Assembly: GCA_965153355.1 (NCBI GenBank)
Contig: OZ231126.1
Coordinates: forward strand, 104,284,001 to 104,348,000
DNA length: 64,000 nucleotides
Source of the DNA: Flaccisagitta enflata
Lineage: Eukaryota; Chaetognatha; Sagittoidea; Aphragmophora
Reading direction: 5' to 3'
A program made the translations under genes and the position numbers. Shown here in pieces: positions 22,393-33,091 of the stretch; position 1 is the first letter of the stretch, and each line of letters begins with the position of its first letter. The notes beneath the pieces were generated by a model that saw only the letters and a list, made by a program, of their open reading frames with translations, did not search any database and was not told where the DNA came from.

Positions 22393-24243
22393 ATGGACAG
22401 GCCGGCATTGTCGGGGGCGCTACCCGGGGTGTGGGATTCTTATCCGCCCTGGGGCCTGGCGAAAACGCCCGCGTAAGTTTCATGGAAGAGATGGTGTGTG
22501 AATTTTCTTGTTATTATGGTTGAATCTGCATATGGTAAGAACTTTACTAATCCATCTGCCCCCATTTTCCTTTTTCCTTTGTCTCCCCGCAAGGGGAGAA
22601 AAACTTCTCAGACGACAGCGCCATCTGCCCATCTTCGCGGTGTCCATCTCGAACCTTTCATCCTCCTCTCTTGCCCACGATTTGACGAGCTGTTGGAGCT
22701 TCCGATATGGACCGCATATTTCCTTTTGGAAATGGTGCAGGTGCAGGTTCCCATGAATCTTACTTAAATTTTTCTTTTCAGATTCGGTTTTAATGTAGTG
22801 TGGATAGTAATTTATCATCTTATATTTGTTTTGTGTTCCTCGGAACATGTCTGTTTTTTTGTTGTATTTGACTTTTGTCTTTTTAGTATGTTGATTACGA
22901 AAGCGTTTGTATGTTTGTAAATTTTAGTCAATGCCCTCCACTTATACTTTTCCACCTCGATGGCAAATCCCAGTCTAGAGGTGCTCCTAGGCCCGTTCCC
23001 CCCCCCCCTTCCCTTTTAATTTTTTCCTCAGAACGGGTGCCTTTTCTTCCTCGTCTCCGTCTTGTCTCCGCCCATCGGTTGTTGGATTCATCACGTCGCT
23101 TGGTCGTCGTCCCCCTCTTTCGGACGGGGGGGGGACACTTTCACCGCCATGTTGTTCGTCGGTCTCCATCTGCAAGAGGGGTGGGGATGTAAGAGGCGGA
23201 GGCGGGGGAGGGAGGCGAGGGCTGTAGATTATTATTGTAATTTTTTTTTTAGCGTTACAGATGGGTTTTTTATTTAGGGTTTCCCGTAACCAGAAACTAG
23301 ATGTCGGATTTTTGAAATTTGTGAAATTCCAAAAATGGGGCAGAGTGTGGAAATGTGTGCTATTTATAAGTATGGGAATGATGATGTTCGTCGCGTGAAT
23401 GTATTTTTCCTTCTTTCTTTCCAATTCGATGCCTTTTGTTTTTGCCCAATTTTGCCGCAACCATATGGTTGCGCATGGGTTTGTCCATTCGCTTGCTCTT
23501 TTATCCGCCTGGAATTACATGTTCTCACATATTTTCTCCTTGTAATTTTTTCATCGTCATATGTTTTATGCTTCGCATTTTTTATCTCGGATATACATCG
23601 TTTATGGCATCGCTTCTTAATGGAATGATTGACATTTTGCTTGATTTTTATGTTATGTGCCCTTGGAATTTCTCATCTTTCATAAGTCTCTCATCCTTTT
23701 AGTGCAGAGACATATGAACGGACTCCTGACTTACATGACGATCACGACGCTGGCTGGAAACCAAAGAAATTGGGCCTAAAGTAAGTTTTATCTTTTTAGC
23801 GTTTTAGTGTTTTATCGTTGTTTTTTTCATCTGACTTTTCATTGTTTTATTGTCTGTTTTTGGCGTTTTATCGTCTGTCCGGTCAAATAATTATTGGGTG
23901 ATATGGGTGAATTTAGTGGGATGGGCAGGGCGGGGGCAGTGTATGTATCTGGCTTCATGGCCTCTGCATAAGATGTACATGTTGTTATTGGCTGTTTCTG
24001 TCCATGTCTATCCTGATCTCATGTTGCTTTCATGCATTGGTTGACCATTATTTAATGCTCAATTTTCCCTTTCATTTTGTCCCCCATCTCAGATTGTTGA
24101 AATTTTTACCACATCAAAGAGACCATCGTCACGCCATTTTCCAATCTACGCCCAAATTCCTTTGCGTCTACCATCGTCAGACAGTCAGCGATATATACAA
24201 ACAAAGCTATCCCAGAGTCGAAACTAACATTTATGTGGGCTAA
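22393..24243 (+). CDS. Candidate three-exon gene, unknown
   Basis: Exons 22393-22472, 23703-23780 and 24093-24243 join in one frame. The donors are CGC|GTAAGT at 22473 and AAA|GTAAGT at 23781. The acceptors 'ctcatccttttag' (ending 23702) and 'cccccatctcag' (ending 24092) follow strong pyrimidine tracts. The frame phases match across both introns (1230 and 312 bp). The product would be about 102 residues, starting at ATG 22393 with MDRPALSGALPGVWDSYPPW and containing ERTPDLHDDHDAGWKPKKLG and IYKQSYPRVETNIYVG before TAA. The first-exon frame is open back to 22327. No family was recognised. It could be a host gene, or a spliced 3' ORF of the element that carries the upstream gag-like ORF. Transcript data would decide. 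Confidence 0.4.
22473..23702 (+). other. Proposed intron 1 of the three-exon gene
   Basis: T-rich in its second half, with G-rich and C-rich runs at about 23000-23020 and 23127-23135. Overlapping open frames on both strands here (for example 22987-23460 minus) show no motif and are regarded as chance. Confidence 0.4.
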
Positions 24244-24895
<652 letters not shown>

Positions 24896-24909
24896 AGGTT
24901 AATGGAACA

Positions 24910-25190
24910 AGTGATGCGGGGTCAAAATATTGTCGCAGACGGGTGGGCAGGGGCATCCAACCCCCATCCACACCCCATGCCCCTCCCCATCACCAACACA
25001 CATAACCAAAAAAAAAACATCTAAAACGATTGTTTTTTACAGTTTTTGACTTGTGTGTTACGGATGGATGGACGATTGGACAAACAGAGAGATGGATGGA
25101 TCGGCAGACAGACAGACCAATGGACTGACGGATGGACAGATGGACAGACGGACAAAGCCTGATATAGAGTTGCGTGTCCGCAACTATAAT
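24910..25190 (-). repeat. DR1 copy, minus, with CCCATCCACACCCC arm
   Basis: Starts with 'gtgatgcggggtcaaaatat', which recurs at 25405. It continues through 'gggtgggcaggggcatccaa' and the GATGGACAGATGGACAGACG tract, and ends near TAGAGTTGCGTGTCCGCAAC. Confidence 0.6.
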
Positions 25191-25399
25191 GGATGGACAA
25201 CTGACAGACAGACGTTTATAGCCACTGTAGAGTCCACGAAAAAAATCAAAACCAAACAAAAGATGAAAAGATATAGTCTATGCAAACAATTTTGTAAAAA
25301 TGTATTGAGCCATTGCATTGAATGTAAAAGAAAGGCACAAACTGTAAATAAATGTTTGAGATCATCCAGTGAGTAAAATTCATTGAATCTCCGTTTGAT

Positions 25400-25500
25400 A
25401 AGCAAGTGACGCGGGGTCACAATATTGTTGTGGACAGATGGGCAGGGGCAGCCAACCCCCATCCACACCCAAAGCCCCACCCAACCCCCTCCCAACACAG
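25400..25500 (-). repeat. Partial DR1-associated copy
   Basis: Second copy of 'gtgacgcggggtcacaatat' through 'cccatccacacccaaagcc', matching 24910-24995 with about 15 percent differences. The rest of DR1 is absent. Confidence 0.65.
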
Positions 25501-26047
25501 ACACATATACTAGAAGCTTGAGAAACGCTTGTATTCCCACTTTTCGACTAATGCTGACCAACCAACGCACAATGGGCCGTGACCCGGAAAGTATCAATGT
25601 GTCTTAAAATGTTATGTTATGTCAAAAAAAACATTTTTCCAGTTTTCTTAAAACATTTGCTAACGATAGCTAGATACCACAAAAGTGACTAGCTCAAGGC
25701 ATTCAAAAATATGGCAGGCATGTCACTAAATGTGGACGATGTGTGCCAAACTCTAACGTTAGTGGGAAAAAAGAGAAATAGACTTTACTGCAATATGCAA
25801 ATTAACCGACTTTATCGAAAGAAAAAAGAGAGCGAACAGATTCCTAAACATCTTTTCTTGACTCAAGTCAATCGATGCTTTTGTTTGTTGTCACGTAACC
25901 TTGGTTACGCCATTCAGAAACTCGTTTCAATGCTGGTTCGTGCATCATGTGTAATGGGACTATGACAGTATTCTTCATGCATTGTTACAACTGTGCTTGC
26001 TGTAAACGTTTTGGTTGGCGATAATGCAGGGAAGCAAATTCAACAAC
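25501..26047. other. Intergenic, ORF unsupported
   Basis: An 84-codon frame at 25711-25965 begins with ATG and has ordinary composition (MAGMSLNVDDVCQTLTLVGK at its start), but no domain or context supports it. It is recorded only as a possibility. Confidence 0.3.
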
Positions 26048-26240
26048 AACAAGGCCGGATACACAGCTACCAAAGTGGCGTGCGGGTGGGCAGGGGCCAT
26101 ATTTTAGGTCACTAGACAACGTTGGCAGGAGCAGTGAGGTCCAAGAAATAAAATAATAAAAAAAGTAAAGTGTGACGGACCATCTGACCAACCGACCGAC
26201 GGACAAAGCAGGTTGTAGAGTGGCGTGCACGCGTTTAAAA
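26048..26240 (-). repeat. DR1 copy, minus
   Basis: ACAAGGCCGGATACACAGCT at the left, 'gcgggtgggcaggggcc', then GACCATCTGACCAACCGACC, and the end TTGTAGAGTGGCGTGCACGC. A clear near-full copy of ~190 bp. Confidence 0.75.
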
Positions 26241-26331
26241 ATAACGACAACAACAACGGCGACATAGATTATGGTGATAACGACAAAGACAACAACAAAG
26301 GCAGCGACAAGAACAGCAACAAAAACGGCAG

Positions 26332-26689
26332 TGTTACGAAGCCGCTCCTTACGCAGACCACGGGTCATAGAATGTAGCAACAACAACAGTCTGATACAAC
26401 AACCTCATATCGACGAAGAAGATGCTTAGCTGAAAATGTATTTTCTTTCTTTTTATATTTATTTCTACTTTCTTAGCGCCAAAGGCCGGAGGCAAATCAA
26501 TCCACACCGCCCCACTAAGTTTTGGTATACTGAATGATCTCTTACGGTTTAACTTGCAGAATTGTATCAAATGACATAATAATGATTCTGTATTCGCTTT
26601 ATTCAATAGAGCACCGCGTACATCAAATGTGTGTAGTCTCTCGGCGTAGTGGCGGTGCGTAGTGGCCCTAAGAAGCCCTAATTCTTACA
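26332..26689 (+). mobile_element. LTR1, short 358-bp form
   Basis: Begins TGTTACGAAGCCGCTCCTTA and ends 'ccctaattcttaca', giving TG...CA ends. Its first ~300 bp match 37024-37324 and its last ~58 bp match 20421-20478. At those loci LTR2-type sequence lies between the two parts. TGGCGCC at 26703 could be a primer-binding site 13 bp downstream. No PPT precedes it. The minus-strand frame of 85 codons shared with 37.0 kb is probably not coding. Confidence 0.6.
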
Positions 26690-26858
26690 GTGCTCGAAAC
26701 TGTGGCGCCTAAGACAACACCAAAAGATGCTTATCGCGAAGATGAAACTCAAAGTTTGGTGGAGAAAATCTGAACATGAAGTCAAGGCAGAAATACGATA
26801 ACGGGGGAGGAAAAGGACAATGCAAAAAACATCCCACACTCAAAAAAAAAAGGACGAT

Positions 26859-26990
26859 ATACAATAAATAAATATCGTCGTTGTTGTATAGCAACGGACG
26901 TTATTGTATTTCAGCAATACAACGAATTGTACAGCAAATACAACGAATTGTACAGCAAAAACAAAAATTGGATAGCAAAAACAAAAATTG
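26859..26990. mobile_element. Truncated copy of the 36.1-kb TIR element
   Basis: ATACAATAAATAAATATCGT followed by 'cg', then 'caacggacgttattgtattt' and 'aatacaacgaattgtacagc'. This matches the reverse complement of about 36220-36350. Only one TIR is present. The last ~60 bp are short repeats of 'aattgtacagcaaa'. Confidence 0.6.
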
Positions 26991-27096
26991 TACTGATTCC
27001 CCCGAAAAAATGCAAAAAAACAAAAAATGTATCGGGAAGATGGCCGTCTCTTTGCTGTACAATTATTGAAATAAAAATACAATTATTAAAAAATTT

Positions 27097-27400
27097 GGAC
27101 TCTGCCAAAAAAAGGCAATTTTCGAGTCCATGGACAGTATAATTATTGTATTTAACAGACTCTAAACTTTTTCGGCCATCGCGAAAAAAAATTAGAGTCA
27201 AAAAACGGTTTAATAATTGTATTTACGAGACTCTAAAATTTTTCGGCCCTCGAAAACAGAAAGTTAAAGTCCAGGAACAGTATAATTATTGTAATTACAG
27301 ACTCTAAAATTTTCCAGACCACGAAAAAAAAAAAATTAGAGTCCATGAACAATATAATTTTTGTATTCAGGGGACTCTAACTTTTTCACGCGAAACGAAA
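27097..27400. repeat. Array of hairpins, ~71-bp period
   Basis: Successive units begin with GACTCTAAA or GGACTC and end with TTAGAGTC or GAGTCC, so each can fold. The units lie at about 27097-27129, 27158-27199, 27228-27272 (weaker), 27299-27343, and a fifth half at about 27371. The best unit has GACTCTAAACTTTTTCG opposite CGAAAAAAAATTAGAGTC around a short loop. The spacers share ATAATTATTGTA. Confidence 0.7.
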
Positions 27401-28029
27401 AAAAAACCAGATTTTCTTAAAGTTTCAAGCTTGTTCAAAAATTGTATTTTGCGCAGAAATAGAGTCCGAATTTGTTCTTTTGTTTCACGCAATGCTGCAA
27501 TGAAAGCAAGAAGACATCTGTGATTGTGAAGGATGATATTGCGCCTTTGTTCAGCCTCACTCGGGATCGCAGATTCAGAAAAGAAAAAAGAGGAAGAGGA
27601 AGAGGAAGAGAGAGGAAGAGGATGAGGATGAGGAAGAGGATGATTATCGAAGTTTAATAAAAAAAATCATTATACGCTTTGACGCGCGCGGGGGAGAGGC
27701 TGCTGAAAATTAAAAAAAAAAAAAAAAATACGAGACTCATAATGTTACACCCATTTTACCGGTGCTTTCACTACCCGTCTTTTTGAGTCTTTTTTGTGGG
27801 TTTTCTCACGTTTTTCTCATCTCTTCAGCTGGACCGTCACGAAGGAACGAATAACAAAGTCGTCACGAAGCTTTGGTTTAGCGAAACATGGCCCAACAAC
27901 ATCGAGTGAAGAGGAGCCTCTGACTTGGCCTCATTGCACTGTGTTCTAAGAGTGACTCAAAATTGGGCAAAAATTATCTGATGGATTTATTATATTATAA
28001 TACTTTAAACTAATAAATAATAAATGAGA
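27401..28029. other. Intergenic, no gene seen
   Basis: Contains a purine-rich GAGGAAGAGGAA tract at about 27590-27640, a poly-A run at 27712-27728, and no convincing coding frame. Confidence 0.5.
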
Positions 28030-28470
28030 AATGTTATTTTTTTTCTTTTTTTTGTCATTTTTGTCATTTTTGTGAATTTTGTCAACTTTGTCAACTTTGT
28101 CAACTTTGTCAACTTTGTCAACTTTGTCAACTTTGTCAACTTTGTCAATTTTGTCAATTTTGTCAATTTTGTCAATTTTGTCACTTTTGTCACTTTTGTC
28201 ACTTTTGTCACTTTTGTCACTTTTGTCACTTTTGTCACTTTTGTCACTTTTGTCACTTTTGTCACTTATGTTTTTTTTTTTCATTTTTGTCATTTTTGTC
28301 ACTTTTGTCACTTTTGTCACTTTTTTCACTTTTTTCACTTTTGTCATCATAGTCATCATAGTTATCATAGTCATCATAGTCATCATAGTCATCATAGTCA
28401 TCATAGTCATCATAGTCATTCTAGTCATTCTAATCATTCTAGTAATTTTAATGATTTTAATTATTTTCTA
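28030..28470 (+). repeat. 9-bp minisatellite in ordered variant blocks
   Basis: Starts as TTTGTCAAC repeats, passes through TTTTGTCAA to TTTTGTCAC, and after a T-run ends as ATAGTCATC repeats. Because 9 is a multiple of 3, all frames stay open, which produces the long frames on both strands here. Confidence 0.9.
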
Positions 28471-28519
28471 TTGACAATAATGAAAAGAATGACAAAAAAT
28501 GACAAAAATAATATTTTTC

Positions 28520-28980
28520 ATATATTCTTTATAATTTTGCAGTGTTATAACATGAGATATCCATCAGATGATTTTTGTCCAATTTTGAGTCGCTCTCAGA
28601 ACACAGTGCATTGTAAGAAGCTCGACTGCCGCCGCCGAGGACGCCACTTTGAACGTCTCTCGACGCCACAGTTGAGAACCAATTTTTATCAAACGCAAGG
28701 AGGAAGTACTTCAGACCATAGACTAACACTATCTCTCACGGCATCATCCAACTCGACCGCCAAGGGCCTCATTTACGTCTTCAAAAATCGCCGAAGTTCG
28801 AGCGCCGCCGCCTACGCCTTCAATCGACTCTCGAGCGGCCAATTCCACTCCAATCGTCGTCAAACGCGGGAAAAACGTTCATCAGGGTCAACTCTACGAT
28901 TATCTTGTCCGCCATGCTGAGTTTCTATCGTCAAGTGCCTCGTTGACGCGACTAAAAGTCGTCAAACCGACAATAATTCT
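28520..28980 (+). pseudogene. 3' fragment of unknown element (unit A)
   Basis: An open frame contains HCKKLDCRRRGRHFERLSTP and SSSAAAYAFNRLSSGQFHSN and ends before a segment with CGTTGACGCGACTAAAAGTC. The nucleotide sequence shares phrases such as TCAATCG(A/T)CTCTCGA and CGTTGACGCGACT with 33.6-34.5 kb, so both are diverged copies of one repeated unit. The biological identity is unknown; no polymerase or nuclease motif was found. Confidence 0.35.
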
Positions 28981-28984
28981 CCCA

Positions 28985-29310
28985 ACCTACAGACCCCCCC
29001 GGGGTGAATGCTGAGTGTCCAGCAAAGTAACCCTGGGGCCGATGCTTCGAGTTCAACAGTGGCCGAATTCAACAACTCCAAGGAGCCCAAGACTTGGCCT
29101 GGCAACAGAAGCCGTCGAGGGCAAACACTGATCCCGCTTACAGCCTTGGAGATAGGCCATAAAGGGGGTTTGGTGCACAAGCCACCACCCCACCCATAGG
29201 GTGAGCCGAACAGACAGTTCTAAGCAGACAAACTTATTACTTTCACCCCTTCTACACTCGAACTCTACTTAACAAAAGTGCATCAATTTACACTATTGCA
29301 ATTTATTTCC
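28985..29310 (+). repeat. Unit B 5' segment, copy of 32.7-33.05 kb
   Basis: Shared landmarks with the later copy are 'aagacttggcc', CCTTGGAGATAGG, 'aaaggggg(t)tttggtgca', 'gccaccacc', 'ggtgagcc' and 'ctttcaccccttc'. Both copies are followed by an ATGTCC start. This looks like a 5' untranslated or LTR-proximal region of the unknown element. Confidence 0.55.
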
Positions 29311-29314
29311 TTAC

Positions 29315-29722
29315 ATGTCCACGACTTCGGGGGCCTCAACGAGGCACTGGCGCATCGACAATCGACTTCAGCTCGCGTCCACAGACTCCACGGGTCCGTC
29401 ACTAGCAGCCGAGATCAACAGATTCGATCCGCCATCAACCCAACACCTCGTTGACGATCTGCAGTTCGCCAAAGTTACCAAAGATCAATTGGGGTACTTC
29501 GAAGCGGATGCAACTTTGACGATGCGCTGCGGCCAAACGCGTGAAGCAATTTTGACAATTTTTTGCATGAAGATCCCCAAGGACCTCCTCTACGACTTCC
29601 AACCGTCAGCAGCCCATTCTTTCATTGATTTGGGTCCCCGCTTCGCGAATCCGTGGAGGGCCTACGGAGCTCTGGCGGAAAACAACTTACCATTATATCA
29701 TCAACTTCAACGCGAGTGGTAG
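29315..29722 (+). CDS. Unknown 135-codon ORF of unit B
   Basis: ATG at 29315 follows the repeated 5' segment, as the ATGTCC at 33102 follows the other copy. The product is hydrophilic, with SLAAEINRFDPPSTQHLVDD, AKVTKDQLGYFEADATLTMR and MKIPKDLLYDFQPSAAHSF. No domain was recognised. A following frame (29771-30154) continues in similar style but in another frame, so the gene may be broken near 29722-29770. It is likely to be element-encoded because of the repeated context; function is unknown. Confidence 0.3.
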   Translation: MSTTSGASTRHWRIDNRLQLASTDSTGPSLAAEINRFDPPSTQHLVDDLQFAKVTKDQLGYFEADATLTMRCGQTREAILTIFCMKIPKDLLYDFQPSAAHSFIDLGPRFANPWRAYGALAENNLPLYHQLQREW

Positions 29723-30030
29723 CCCAAACCCCTCGATGGATTTGGCTATAAATCGCTGTGGAGCTCCCCCTTGATGTGTTCTTTCAAACGTAACTCTGAG
29801 TTCCCGCCCGAATCCATGAGAACCGGGTGTCGCCTTCGAATCCGTTTCCGATTGCATCACTCACTGCAGACTCTTGAAGGATCCGTCAATATCTCGTCGT
29901 TTGCATTGTGCATCTTTGACAAGCCACTGCGCCTCAACCAGTTGAAGCAACATCGTAAAAACGAATACAGAGGTGCACCAACAGTTGCTGAACAACATCA
30001 AACTGTCATTTCCCGTCCGACTCATCGCAA

Positions 30031-32416
30031 TCGAGTTGTCCCTCAAAACACTCAAAAACGCCTTCAACTGAAGCACTTGACGAGGCGCTGCAGCCAAACC
30101 ACTTGGAGAAGTGCCCTAAGACTAAGCAGGCGTCTACATCAACTAAAGGGCTAACAAACGCGACCATCCGCGACCCTCTAGCCCCTCCCGTTCTCGAGCA
30201 GTGCTTCGACAAAACCGAAAATGTCACCAAAACGCCTAAATCTGAACCGCACAGTGGATCACAACAGGGAAAAATGGCGAAAAAACCTATCTCCGGCTCT
30301 CAGAAGAGTTCGGAGGATTCCAAAGAAGATCAATTTGATAGCTCTCGACCTGCTGAATCTGCCTACGCTATTTTTGAGAACGTCGCTCCAACCGTTTCGA
30401 AGATACAGAGCGTCAAAGCAAAAAATCTTCAGCACAGCGCGCCGAAAACCGGATTTTTAAGCCTATATTCAGAAAAACCTCAATTTCTCCGTGACAAAGG
30501 ATGCCTGAGCACTGAAAATTCTCAATTTGACAGTTAGTGCCGTACGGAAGTCAATGGCGAGGTCCCCAAGCATGAGAAATTTACCGTTTTGGAAATAAAG
30601 ACTGATGAAATTGCAAATAAAAAAATTTCCGAATTTCAAACAGAAAAACTTAGATTTCTCGGTGACAAAGAATGTCGGAGTTCTGAAAAATTGCATGTTG
30701 ACAGTTTATGCCGTGCCAAAGCTAACGGTGATGTCCGTGTCTACAAGAAATCTACCGTTTCAGCGCCAGAGACCGGCAAAGTTCTAAACCCAAAAATTTC
30801 CGAACTTCAAGCTGTAATCAACGCAGTTGACCATTATGATATTGATATGAAGAATTAGCACATAAACAGGCACTTGATCCAGATTTTAGGCAACTTTTAA
30901 ACAACGCCAGGACTGGTTTACAGTTCAGGAAAATCCTACTCGGTGATTCATACAACTACGTTGATGTCTCAAACAGTCCCGCTAAACCGTTTGTTCCGCT
31001 CAATTTTTGAAGGAAGATATTTGACGTCATTGAAAATTTTAGCGAGAAGACAGTTTAGCGAGGAAAAATTTTAATAAGAAAAAATTTTAGCAAGAAACGA
31101 TTCAAATGAACAAAATTTAACCAGAAAAAATTTTAACGAAAAAATTTTAACGAAAAAAAGTTTTAACAAGAAAAAAATTTAGCAGAAAAAATTTTGCGAA
31201 AAAAATTTAGTTTATAAGATTTAGCAAGAAAAAATTTTAGCGAGAAATATTTTAGCAAAAAAATTGATTCAAAAAAATTTTAACAAGCAAAAATGTTGAT
31301 AAAAAAAATCTTAGCAGAAAAAATTTCAAAATCGACGTTTTTCGTTATAATTTTTTTGCTAAAATTTTTTCTTATCAAAATTTTTCATCGCTAAAATTTC
31401 TTCTCGCTAAAATTTTCAATAACGTCAAATATCTTCCTTCGAAAATTGAGTGGAACAAACGGTCTAGCGGGACTGTTTGAGTCATCGACAAAGATGTACG
31501 AATCACCGAGTGGGATTTTCCTGAACTGTAAACCAGTCCTGGCGTCATTTAAAGTTGCCTAAAATCTGGATCAAGTGCCTGTTGATGTGCCAATTCTTCA
31601 TATCAATATCATAATGGTTAACTGCGTTGATTACGGCTTGAAGTTCGGAAATTTTTGGGTTTAGAACTTTGCCGGTCTCTGGCGCTGAAACGGTAGATTT
31701 CTCGTGGACACGAACATCACCGTTAGCTTCGGCACGGCATAACATATCAATATGCAATTTTTTAGAGCTCCGACATTTTTTGTCACCGAGAAATCTAAGT
31801 TTTTCTTTTTGAAATTCGGAAATTTTTTTATTGGCAACTTTATCAGTCTTTATCTCCAAACGATAAATTTCTCATGCTTGGGGACCTCGCCATTGACTTC
31901 GACACGGCACAAACTGTCAAATTGAGAATTTTCAGTGCTCAGGCATCCTTTGTCACGGAGAAATTGAGGTTTTTCTGAATATAGGCTCAAAAATCCGGTT
32001 TTCGGCGCGCTGTGCTGAAGATTTTTGGCTTTGGCGCTCTGTATTTTTGAAACGGTTGGAGCGACGTTCTCGAAAATAGCGTAGGCAGATTCAGCAGGTT
32101 GAGATCTATCAAATTGATCTTCTTTGGAATCCTCTGAACTCTTCTAAGAGCCGGAGGTAGGTTTTTTCGCCATTTTTCCCTGTTGTGATCCACTGTGCGG
32201 TTCAGATTTGGGCGTTTTGGTGACATTTTCGGTTTTGTCGAAGCACTGCTCGAGAACGGGAGGGGCTAGAGGGTCGCGGATGGTCGCGTTTGTTAGCCCT
32301 TTAGTTGATGTAGACGCCTGCTTAGTCTTGGGGCCTTTCTCCAAGTGGTTTGGCTGCAGCGCCTCGTCAAGTGCTTCAGTTGAAGGCGTTTTTGAGTGTT
32401 TTGAGGGACAACTCGA
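30031..32416. repeat. 2.4-kb near-perfect palindrome
   Basis: Left arm 30031 to about 31200 and right arm about 31245 to 32416 are reverse complements with small differences. TCGAGTTGTCCCTCAAAACA at 30031 pairs with sequence ending at 32416, and GGAAGATATTTGACG at 31012 pairs with sequence ending at 31437, so the centre lies at about 31224. The centre is A-rich with many AAAAATTTTAGC motifs. Each arm encodes the same repetitive protein, pointing inward. Confidence 0.9.
30103..30858 (+). pseudogene. Unknown repetitive protein, left palindrome arm
   Basis: One frame reads through a single TAG at 30535-30537. The first part is Ser/Thr/Lys-rich (SGSQQGKMAKKPISGSQKSS). The second holds two related units of about 56 residues: one around SEKPQFLRDKGCLSTENSQF, the other around TEKLRFLGDKECRSSEKLHV, followed by SAPETGKVLNPKISELQ. 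No known domain was recognised. The matching frame in the right arm has sense (TTG) where this arm has TAG, so this lesion is arm-specific. It is probably a mobile-element protein. Confidence 0.45.
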
Positions 32417-32614
32417 ATTTGGCTGGCCTAAACTCTTTGAAATGGGCCTTTTTACCGTGGCATCGTGTGCATCAGTTGTTGCTGCAGTGACATGCTGATT
32501 TTTGAGAGGCTGGGATGCTGCTGGCGTCGACGAGGCACTTGAGAAGCTTGTTGAAGGATCCTCATCGAAATAGACATCAAAATCAGCCAATTCTCTTTTT
32601 ATATCAGCAAACAT
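31545..32614 (-). pseudogene. Unknown repetitive protein, right palindrome arm
   Basis: Mirror copy of the left-arm protein, with the N-terminal part extending beyond the palindrome to an ATG at 32614. It begins MFADIKRELADFDVYFDEDP and continues with Ser/Thr/Pro-rich sequence. It stops at a TAG (32142-32144) where the left arm has CAG. A one-base frame change lies near 31858. The C-terminal repeat unit (31545-31859) is otherwise intact. The N-terminal ~65 residues have no partner in the left arm, so the palindrome boundary falls inside the gene. Confidence 0.45.
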
Positions 32615-32689
32615 TTTTCTCTGCTTCTCTTGAATGTTGTGAGTCCGACATTGAACAACAATTTGTGGTAATTCTCACCATTTCCATCC

Positions 32690-33080
32690 TTCTGATTCGT
32701 GGGGGCCCTTGAGGGCGACGTCGACGAGCAGCTGCAGCGATTCCGCATCCTCAACGCCGCCAACAACGTCGCCAACAGCGTCCACGACGTCCACAACGCC
32801 CCCAACAACATTCCAACATCCTCAACGTCGCCAAGACAAAGAAAAGGAGTCCCCAGTCTTGGCCCTTTCGAAGGGTTGACTTGGGCGCCCATCGGATCCG
32901 CCCGGGACCTTGGAGATAGGTCGGAAAGGGGATCTGGTGCAGGAGCACCCACCACTACCACGTGGTGAGCCAGAGCAGAGAGAAGACTAGTCTAACCACT
33001 CTTAACTTACTCTCTTTCACCCCTTACCGACAGAACTGACAGCCACCAAGATCTCTGATTATCTTAATTCATGCTGTTTG
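32690..33080 (+). repeat. Unit B 5' segment, second copy
   Basis: Matches 28985-29310 in order of landmarks: 'cagtcttggccc', CCTTGGAGATAGG, 'ggatctggtgca', 'ggtgagcc' and 'ctctttcacccctta'. It differs in its first ~150 bp, which is a CAACGCC-rich run. The 89-codon frame at 32699-32968 is dominated by this run and is not clearly coding. Confidence 0.5.
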
Positions 33081-33091
33081 TTCATCATTCT

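Noticed and set aside
25711-25965. 84-codon ATG ORF as a gene
   Set aside because: No domain, splice context or second copy; length is within chance for this window.
26349-26606. 85-codon minus-strand ORF shared with 37041-37298
   Set aside because: Shared because both lie in LTR1 copies; antisense to the LTR with no motif.
28024-28920. 298-codon ORF
   Set aside because: Its first half is the 9-bp minisatellite; only the end resembles a repeated coding remnant, annotated separately.
32699-32968. 89-codon ORF in the unit B 5' segment
   Set aside because: Its counterpart at 29008 reads in a different way, so the frame is not conserved between copies.
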